Shown in pieces: positions 5,915 through 11,259 of a DNA stretch of 11,259 nucleotides (its first letter is position 1; each line of letters begins with the position of its first letter). The DNA is from B1SED10-75 sp964636865 (lineage in GTDB: Bacteria; Bacillota; Dethiobacteria; DTU022; PWGO01). Position numbers and translations under genes: made by a program. The notes below the pieces were generated by a model. The model searched no databases, had not been told where the DNA came from, and saw only the letters and a program-made list of their open reading frames with translations. The stretch lies in contig CAZWVJ010000042.1 in assembly GCA_964636865.1 (NCBI GenBank), positions 1-11,259 on the forward strand. The letters are read 5' to 3'.

Positions 5915-7165
5915 ATGTCTTCACACGTAAGGGACACGGTTTTTTCGGCACGTCAAGCTTCTTTTGCGCTGGCAAACAAATCTACGGAAATTAAAAACAA
6001 AGCATTATTAGAAGTAGCCGAGAATTTAAAAAGTTCGGAACAGCATATTTTGGACGCAAATAAAGTTGATCTTGACAACCTCACCAAGAAAGATGATTAC
6101 TCCAAAGCGTTCTATGATCGACTTTTGCTTGATAGCAAACGGATAAATTCTATGGCAGATGGCTTGAAAGATATAGTTTCACTACCGGATCCGGTGGGTG
6201 AGGTCGAATCTATGTCTAAAACTCCCGACGATCTCACCGTAGGAAGAATACGCACACCTCTGGGAGTGATAGGTATTATCTATGAAGCCAGGCCTAATGT
6301 TACCGTAGATGCTGCCGGGCTTGCTTTGAAATCGGGCAATGCTGTTGTGCTGCGGGGTAGCTCGGAAGCCATAAATTCCAATAAAGCCCTGGTGAAAGTT
6401 ATTCAAGAAAGTCTGGAAAAGACCGGGTTACCTGCCGGTGGTGTAGTTTTAATTGAAGATACGGATAGGGCTGCTGCCCAGGAGCTAATGAATATGGATG
6501 ATATGTTAGACGTATTAATACCCCGGGGAGGTTATTCCCTTATCCGTAACGTGGTTGAAAATTCCACCGTCCCTGTCATTGAAACCGGAGCCGGAAACTG
6601 CCATACATATGTTGATGAAAGCGCAGATAATAAAATGGCGGTTTCTATTGCCCGTAATGCTAAAATACAGCGTCCCGGAGTATGCAATGCCATGGAAACA
6701 CTCCTGGTAAACCATTCTATTGCGGAAAACTTTTTGCCTGATGTCCTTGAAGCTTTAGATAGGGAAGGTGTTGAGCTTAGAGGTTGTCCGGAAACCCAAA
6801 AATATCATTCAGCGGTAAAAGAGGCTACTTCCGAAGATTGGGAAACCGAATACCTTGATCTTATTCTTGCGGTCCGGGTAGTTAAAGATTTACATGAAGC
6901 TATTCATCATATTCAAACATATGGCACGGGTCATTCCGAAGCAATTGTAACAAATAATTACCGGAACTCAAGAATTTTTTTACAGCAGGTGGACGCAGCT
7001 GCGGTTTATGTTAATGCTTCTACGCGTTTTACTGATGGCAATCAATTTGGCCTGGGAGCCGAAATGGGAATAAGCACTCAAAAACTCCATACGCGGGGCC
7101 CAATGGGGTTGAAAGCTTTAACCAGCTTGAAATATATTATTTATGGAGATGGCCAAATTCGTTAA
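5915..7165 (+). CDS. proA: Glutamate-5-semialdehyde dehydrogenase (gamma-glutamyl phosphate reductase)
   Basis: Second step of proline synthesis: NADPH-dependent reduction of gamma-glutamyl phosphate to glutamate semialdehyde, which cyclises to the ProC substrate. The 416-residue length is typical. Landmarks are RIRTPLGVIGIIYEARPNVT (111-130), LKSGNAVVLRGSSEA (138-152), IPRGG (202-206), the catalytic-cysteine segment IQRPGVCNAMETLL (251-264, Cys257) and the family signature LHEAIHHIQTYGTGHSEAIV (326-345). The ATG is preceded by AAAGGGGA (5896-5903). An ATG-TAA minimal frame (5903-5908) lies between that site and the start and is probably incidental. It should be translated from the proB transcript, and the two enzymes form a complex in studied bacteria. 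No clear terminator follows in the AT-rich gap. Confidence 0.97.
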   Translation: MSSHVRDTVFSARQASFALANKSTEIKNKALLEVAENLKSSEQHILDANKVDLDNLTKKDDYSKAFYDRLLLDSKRINSMADGLKDIVSLPDPVGEVESMSKTPDDLTVGRIRTPLGVIGIIYEARPNVTVDAAGLALKSGNAVVLRGSSEAINSNKALVKVIQESLEKTGLPAGGVVLIEDTDRAAAQELMNMDDMLDVLIPRGGYSLIRNVVENSTVPVIETGAGNCHTYVDESADNKMAVSIARNAKIQRPGVCNAMETLLVNHSIAENFLPDVLEALDREGVELRGCPETQKYHSAVKEATSEDWETEYLDLILAVRVVKDLHEAIHHIQTYGTGHSEAIVTNNYRNSRIFLQQVDAAAVYVNASTRFTDGNQFGLGAEMGISTQKLHTRGPMGLKALTSLKYIIYGDGQIR

Positions 7166-7316
7166 TTTAAAATACGGTAGTTTACAAGAGAATCAGTTTC
7201 AGATAATATAAAATTAATAATTGGAATATAAATTTAAGATGACTTAGCTAAATTCTCAAGAGTTAATTAATATAATAATATCTATTTTAGCATAGTTTAT
7301 ATTTATAATATTTATG

Positions 7317-7333
7317 CATCATAATATATGATG
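7317..7333. repeat. Short inverted repeat in the AT-rich gap before the phasin-like gene
   Basis: CATCAT (7317-7322) and ATGATG (7328-7333) flank 5 bases, about 40 bases ahead of the next start. The surrounding 210-base gap is extremely AT-rich and holds several TATAAT-like strings (for example 7304-7309) without a convincing -35. It may be an operator or a chance palindrome; a promoter for the following gene pair is expected somewhere here. Confidence 0.35.
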
Positions 7334-7375
7334 TAAATAAATATTATAAAAAATAACAATAAAGGAGGGTTTTGA

Positions 7376-7660
7376 ATGGTTAATAATTTAATTTCTATGA
7401 TTCTGGGCATGGCCTCAGTTACCCGTGAAAAAGTAGATGATTTGGCTAACTTTTTAGTAGAACAAGGAGACATGCAAAGCGAAGAAGCTCGTAAAGTAGC
7501 TGAAAGAATTTTGGAAAAAGGGGAAGAGGAAAAAAGCGCTTATACAGCTAAATTGGAAGAAAGCTTAGAAAATCTTAAATCCAGACTGGTTACCAGAGAA
7601 GATATTGAGGAACTCGAAAAGAAAATTGAAGATCTCTCACGTAAATTAGAGGAGAAGTAA
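7376..7660 (+). CDS. Small phasin-like coiled-coil protein
   Basis: A 94-residue, highly charged, apparently all-helical protein. Residues 1-14 form a short amphipathic, hydrophobic start (MVNNLISMILGMAS). A helical middle follows (EARKVAERILEKGEEE, 37-52), then a heptad-like coiled coil from about 60 to the end. LVTREDIEELEKKI (71-84) matches the closing motif seen both in phasin-like (PhaF/PhaI) proteins and in UbiK/BMFP-type accessory proteins. There are no cysteines and no transmembrane helix. The ribosome binding site AAAGGAGGG (7361-7369) is strong. The UbiB-type kinase gene begins within 30 bases, so the two are surely cotranscribed and may act together at a membrane or lipid surface. 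The family link rests on a short motif and composition; granule binding is not implied. Function is unknown. Confidence 0.75.
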   Translation: MVNNLISMILGMASVTREKVDDLANFLVEQGDMQSEEARKVAERILEKGEEEKSAYTAKLEESLENLKSRLVTREDIEELEKKIEDLSRKLEEK

Positions 7661-7686
7661 TTTTTTATATGTCGGAGGGGAGGAGT

Positions 7687-9348
7687 TTGACCGGAATTTT
7701 CAAGCAAGTACGCCATGTAAGACGTTACAAACAAATATTTTCAGTGCTATCTCGTTATGGATTTAGCGTGATGAACAATGGAGTAAATAATGGACAAATT
7801 AAATCTAAAAAAACCCTCAACGACATGGATCAGAGTCATGAAAAATTAAACGGTAATGACGGTGGTATAAGATTAAGGTTGGCCCTGGAAGAGCTGGGGC
7901 CAACTTTTATTAAAATAGGTCAAATTTTGAGCACGAGGGTTGATCTTTTTTCCCCGGAATATATAAATGAACTTAGCAAACTGCAGGACAATGTTGCACC
8001 TATTGACGGGAAAGAAGTAACTGAAATAATTGAAGAGGAATTAAACTTAGACATCAACGAAATATTTAGCTCATTTATTAAAGAACCAATGGCCGTAGCT
8101 TCCATTGGCCAGGTCCACCAGGCCACACTATATAATGGCGAGGATGTAGTAATAAAGGTTAAAAAACCTGATATAGAGCCACAAATAATACAGGATTTGG
8201 ATATATTGGAAAGTGTTTTTAAGCTTATGGAAAATAGGCCCTCCTGGGGTAAAGGTATAAATTTCAGCGAGATTGCTTCTGAAATCAAAAATAATGTTTT
8301 GGAGGAATTGGACTATAATAACGAAGGTAGAAATGCTGAAAAGTTAAAACAAAATCTTGAAAACACCCCCAACATATATATTCCCAAAGTGTACTGGGAA
8401 TATACCAAAAGAAATGTGCTCACTTTAGAATATAAAGAGGGTTACCATTTAAATCACTTGCTGGAATCGCCAAATGATACTTTTGATCATAAAGAACTTG
8501 CAGAAATAATAGTAGACGCTTATTTCACTCAAATCTTTGAGCACGGTTTTTTCCATGCCGACCCGCATCCCGGAAATATAATAATTTTCCCATCCCAAGA
8601 AATAATGTTTGTAGATTTTGGGACCGCCGGATATATTAGCGAAAGCTTAAGGAATAAGTTTCAATATATTTTAAAATCAATAATGAGCGAACAAACCGAT
8701 AATGTGGCCGAAGGAATTATAGATCTTGGTTTCACACCTCCGGAAGTGGATAGAAGAGAACTTGCTTCTGATTTGGATCGCATACAGAATAAATATTACA
8801 ATATTCCCCTGGAAAACATTGAAATAAATGAAGTGCTGCACGAATTTATTGATATTTCGTCAAAACACAGTATCCGTATGCCCAGAGAATTTTTGCTTTT
8901 GGTAAAAACGTTAGGTACCTTGGAAGGCCTAATTGCCAGGTTAGATCCTTCTTTCAAATTAATTAATTCTTTAAATAAATATGTGGCTTCCATGCAGACA
9001 AACTTTTTCAGCAATAAACAATTAAAAAATATGCTTTTTACTTATGAAGATATATTAACCAGTGTTCCTCAAAATGTTTCCAAGATAACAGAAAAAACCG
9101 CCAAGGGAGATTTAAAGCTAAAAATTGAGATGGTAAATAACGAATCAAATTTAAAGCGCTTAGGTAAAATGATAAACCGTCTTTCTTTTAGTGTAGTCTT
9201 GGCCAGCCTTTTTATCGGTTTTTCGCTGATTGCCGGCCAACTGGGAATAAATTTGTCCACCAATTTTCCCGTTATCGAATCTGTATTTATTTTAATGGGA
9301 GGGTTAGGAGTTTGGTGGTTTATAATGATGATGCGTTCCGAAAAATGA
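7687..9348 (+). CDS. UbiB/ABC1 (AarF) family atypical protein kinase-like protein
   Basis: Membrane-associated member of the ABC1/ADCK/UbiB family (553 residues), which supports ubiquinone synthesis in Proteobacteria and mitochondria; its role in Gram-positives is not settled. Motifs, numbered from the TTG start: KIGQ (76-79) in the family-specific N-terminal extension, the alanine-rich loop AVASIGQVH (136-144) that replaces the glycine-rich loop, VIKVK with the ATP-binding Lys (155-159), EELDYNNE (206-213), HADPHPGN catalytic loop (290-297) and VDFG metal site (309-312). Two membrane helices lie near the C-terminus, about 499-520 and 528-548. TTG at 7687 follows GGAGGGG (7674-7680) by 6 bases and is preferred. 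An in-frame ATG at 7669 would add six residues, with its only ribosome binding site (AGAGGAG, 7648-7654) 14 bases away. The partner is the phasin-like gene just upstream. Confidence 0.93.
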   Translation: MTGIFKQVRHVRRYKQIFSVLSRYGFSVMNNGVNNGQIKSKKTLNDMDQSHEKLNGNDGGIRLRLALEELGPTFIKIGQILSTRVDLFSPEYINELSKLQDNVAPIDGKEVTEIIEEELNLDINEIFSSFIKEPMAVASIGQVHQATLYNGEDVVIKVKKPDIEPQIIQDLDILESVFKLMENRPSWGKGINFSEIASEIKNNVLEELDYNNEGRNAEKLKQNLENTPNIYIPKVYWEYTKRNVLTLEYKEGYHLNHLLESPNDTFDHKELAEIIVDAYFTQIFEHGFFHADPHPGNIIIFPSQEIMFVDFGTAGYISESLRNKFQYILKSIMSEQTDNVAEGIIDLGFTPPEVDRRELASDLDRIQNKYYNIPLENIEINEVLHEFIDISSKHSIRMPREFLLLVKTLGTLEGLIARLDPSFKLINSLNKYVASMQTNFFSNKQLKNMLFTYEDILTSVPQNVSKITEKTAKGDLKLKIEMVNNESNLKRLGKMINRLSFSVVLASLFIGFSLIAGQLGINLSTNFPVIESVFILMGGLGVWWFIMMMRSEK

Positions 9349-9436
9349 CAGAGATTATTTCCCGGGTAAAATAAATATTTAATATTGGGTAAAGTAAATT
9401 CTTGAAACTAAGAAATAGAAGATTTTTGAGGATTTT

Positions 9437-9450
9437 TTTTTGATCAAAAA
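9437..9450. promoter_or_regulatory. TTTTTGATCAAAAA palindrome before the ROK gene
   Basis: A perfect 14-bp palindrome sits next to TATTATACA (9451-9459), which contains the only -10-like hexamers ahead of the ROK gene. It could be an operator overlapping that promoter. An alternative is a chance product of the AT-rich run. No GC-rich terminator stem is present in the 119-base gap after the UbiB gene. Confidence 0.4.
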
Positions 9451-9467
9451 TATTATACAATGAATGC

Positions 9468-10406
9468 ATGATAAGATCTAAAAAGTATTATTGTTTATTA
9501 GACATAGGTGGCAGTAAAATACTATCACTGTTGGTTAAAGGCAACGGGAGCGTCGTTTATAGGGAGAAGGTTCCTACGCGGGAAACCGAAGATTTTAATA
9601 AAGTGATAGAGCAAATTAATATGTCTATTGAGCGCTCCTGTAAGAATTTGCCTCAAAATTCCGAGCTTTGGGGAATAGGCATTTGCATTGCCGCTTTTGT
9701 AAATTATCATGAAGGCAAATTATACGGAGCGCCTAATTTGCCCTTTAAGCGAAACGTTCCTTTGCGGGATATCTTATACAAGGCCTGGAACAAGCCGGTG
9801 GTGATTGAAAATGATGCTAATGCCGCGGTTCTGGGGGAAGCAACTTATGGAGCTGCAAAAGGCTTAAACAATGTTATTTATATTACTGTAAGCACCGGTA
9901 TCGGTGGAGGCCTTTATCTTGGGGGGGAATTATATAGGGGAAAAGACGGTTTCGCCGGAGAAATCGGCCATATTAAAGTTGATGGTAATGAAAATTTATG
10001 TGGTTGTGGTATGTATGGATGTTTGGAAAGTATATCTTCAGGAAAAGCAATTGAGAATGAAGGAAAGAAAAAACTTCAAAATGATAATTTAAATACGGCC
10101 TCAATTTTTGCAGAGGCTCGCCGGGGCAATGAAATTGCCGTAAACGTTATTAACGAAAGTGTAAGTAAATTGGGAGCGGCACTGGCAAACTTGGTTACTC
10201 TTTTGAATCCCGACGCTATAGTAATAGGAGGGGGAGTTTCTCAAGAAGGAGAACTATTATTTACCAAACTAAAAAATTATATGAGTAATAATTTATCAGT
10301 TCCTCAAAATCGGCAAACAAAATTATTAAAGTCAAAGCTTGACCCCGAATCGGGAATATGGGGCACCTTTTTGTTGTTGGATAAAGCAGGAGGTCAGTCA
10401 AACTAA
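9468..10406 (+). CDS. ROK-family sugar kinase (glucokinase-like)
   Basis: Cytoplasmic ATP-dependent hexose kinase of 312 residues; glucose is the likeliest substrate, but other ROK sugars (N-acetylmannosamine, fructose, N-acetylglucosamine) cannot be excluded. Visible are the phosphate loop LDIGGSK (11-17), IENDANAA (113-120) with catalytic Asp116, the STGIGGGLYLGGELYRG core (142-158) and GEIGHI (165-169). The ROK zinc site comes from His168 with CxCGxxGCxE (C178, C180, C185, E187). IVIGGGVSQ (241-249) forms the second phosphate-binding region. The segment usually read as GxGxPGPVD is here GICIAAFVN (71-79), without the Pro-Gly. The ATG has no Shine-Dalgarno sequence, and no alternative start is near. 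The DedA-like gene starts on the last base of its stop codon (TAATG), so the two are translationally coupled. Confidence 0.9.
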   Translation: MIRSKKYYCLLDIGGSKILSLLVKGNGSVVYREKVPTRETEDFNKVIEQINMSIERSCKNLPQNSELWGIGICIAAFVNYHEGKLYGAPNLPFKRNVPLRDILYKAWNKPVVIENDANAAVLGEATYGAAKGLNNVIYITVSTGIGGGLYLGGELYRGKDGFAGEIGHIKVDGNENLCGCGMYGCLESISSGKAIENEGKKKLQNDNLNTASIFAEARRGNEIAVNVINESVSKLGAALANLVTLLNPDAIVIGGGVSQEGELLFTKLKNYMSNNLSVPQNRQTKLLKSKLDPESGIWGTFLLLDKAGGQSN

Positions 10407-11071
10407 TGGAAATAACAGATTTTTTCTTTGCTTTTGCGGAAACTTTTGATGAGCTAACAGTGAGGTATGGGGCTCTGGGAATATGTTTGGCTATGTTAGC
10501 TGAAAGTGCGGGTGTGCCTTTTGCTTCTGCGTTTGTTATTGTGACTGCCGGCCAAATGATTATGACGGGAAGCGTTTCTGTTATTGGAGCTATTCTTGCA
10601 TCTATGCTCGGCATTGTTGTGGGCAGCACTATAAGTTATAGCATTGGCTTTTACGGTCATAAAGTAGGCCGGGCCATAAATACCAGTGTATTTAAAAACG
10701 GGGAGGAAGAAACTTCACCTAAACAAACAAAACTCAATTATTTCTTTGAACGCTACGGGATTTTTGCCATTTTTATGGCGCAGCTATGGGGCGGAACCAG
10801 AACATTCGTGTCTTTTCCTGCCGGTGCCATGCGGATGAACTTTTTTAGTTTTTTGGGTTATACTGCTTTGGGTGGGTTTATTTTCACCATTCTTGCCATT
10901 GTTTTTAGTCTTTTACTGCGCCAGTTTATCACTCTGATAGTAAGTTTTTTTACATTTCTGCTAAATTTGCCCGTATGGATTTTGATCCTGGTCATAATCG
11001 GTATTGTATTATTAGGATACCTGGCATACAGATTAATTAGGAATTTTATTTTCAGAAGGTGGGGGATTTGA
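10406..11071 (+). CDS. DedA-family membrane protein (SNARE-associated/VTT domain)
   Basis: Polytopic inner-membrane protein of 221 residues. Some DedA members flip undecaprenyl phosphate or phosphatidylethanolamine, or affect proton-motive force and drug resistance. Hydrophobic segments lie at about 22-52, 56-82, 116-130, 137-168 and 170-212, including the re-entrant-like stretches of this fold. Signature regions are ESAGVPFASAFVIVTAG (33-49), GSTISYSIGFYGHKVGR (73-89) and GGTRTFVSFPAGAMRMNFFSF (129-149). Compared with the usual EnxGxPxPGE and RfxPGxR patterns, Glu33 and Arg132 are kept, but the second acidic residue is Ala42 and the first arginine is Gln126. The start overlaps the kinase stop by one base, with AGGAGG (10388-10393) 12 bases ahead. 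The family is clear; the substrate is unknown and may differ from that of studied members. Confidence 0.88.
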   Translation: MEITDFFFAFAETFDELTVRYGALGICLAMLAESAGVPFASAFVIVTAGQMIMTGSVSVIGAILASMLGIVVGSTISYSIGFYGHKVGRAINTSVFKNGEEETSPKQTKLNYFFERYGIFAIFMAQLWGGTRTFVSFPAGAMRMNFFSFLGYTALGGFIFTILAIVFSLLLRQFITLIVSFFTFLLNLPVWILILVIIGIVLLGYLAYRLIRNFIFRRWGI

Positions 11072-11078
11072 GATTAGC

Positions 11079-11259
11079 TTGAAGCAAGCTGTGCCACCGA
11101 TAATTTTGGGTTCAGTTAAGATGTGTCAACGATAAGGATAGATTCAGATAAGCTGTGCTACCGATAAGTTTGGATTGAAATAAGCTGTGTCAACGATAAG
11201 GATAGATTGAAATAAGCTGTGTCAACGATAAGGATAGATTGAAATAAGCTGTGTCAACG
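11079..11259 (+). repeat. 32-bp tandem repeat array, second copy (runs off the window)
   Basis: Starting 7 bases after the DedA stop, at least six units of the family seen at 4326 are stacked at an exact 32-bp period (landmarks at 11086, 11118, 11150, 11182, 11214 and 11246), the last cut by the window edge. The final units are almost identical to each other, so this array is better homogenised than the first. Its first 31 bases (11079-11109) match 4458-4488 exactly. The orientation is the same as in the first array. Confidence 0.9.

Noticed and set aside
7920..8288. 122-residue minus-strand reading frame inside the UbiB gene
   Set aside because: It lies antisense to conserved kinase motifs, resembles no known family and has no ribosome binding site I can support.
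9904..10092. 62-residue plus-strand frame inside the ROK gene
   Set aside because: It overlaps the zinc-site coding region of the kinase in another frame and has no independent support.
10261..10629. 122-residue minus-strand reading frame across the kinase/DedA junction
   Set aside because: It is antisense to two well-supported coupled genes, with the low-complexity composition typical of a shadow frame.

Overview
This window looks like chromosomal DNA of an AT-rich Gram-positive bacterium, most likely an anaerobic Firmicute of the Clostridia type. The reasons are strong AGGAGG-type ribosome binding sites, TTG starts, a Bacillus-type LexA box (GAAC-N4-GTTC), a Y-family polymerase paired with a YolD-like gene (a typical Firmicutes arrangement), and dense one-strand gene packing. 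The genus cannot be fixed from the sequence alone. Every supported gene is on the + strand.

Layout: (1) 1-1703 holds tgt (queuosine tRNA modification) and yajC (SecDF-YajC accessory), preceded by a candidate promoter and closed by a hairpin and a strong rho-independent terminator. secD/secF do not follow, although they often do. (2) 1711-3368 is a self-contained SOS cassette: a perfect 16-bp LexA palindrome, then an UvrX/YqjW-like Y-family DNA polymerase overlapping a YolD-like gene by 4 bases. An inverted repeat spans the LexA box and would bury the polymerase ribosome binding site in any read-through transcript. (3) 3468-7165 carries the whole glutamate-to-proline pathway: proC, then proB and proA. 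proC is separated from proBA by about 450 bases without a gene, made of a 32-bp tandem repeat array, an 84-base REP-like inverted repeat and a 20-base direct repeat. (4) 7376-9348 encodes a small phasin-like coiled-coil protein and a UbiB/ABC1 atypical kinase with two C-terminal membrane helices. (5) 9468-11071 encodes a ROK-family sugar kinase (glucokinase-like) and a DedA-family membrane protein, coupled by a TAATG overlap. (6) From about 11079 to the window end the same 32-bp repeat family resumes and runs off the edge.

The enzymes themselves are mostly standard housekeeping functions. The less ordinary material is the pair of 32-bp arrays in the same orientation flanking proBA-phasin-ubiB-ROK-dedA, the REP-like hairpin embedded at the end of the first array, the nested SOS box and ribosome-binding-site-masking repeat, the UbiB/phasin-like pair, and a DedA protein lacking two charged residues that are important in studied members. 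No tRNA, rRNA, CRISPR array or intact mobile element was seen.
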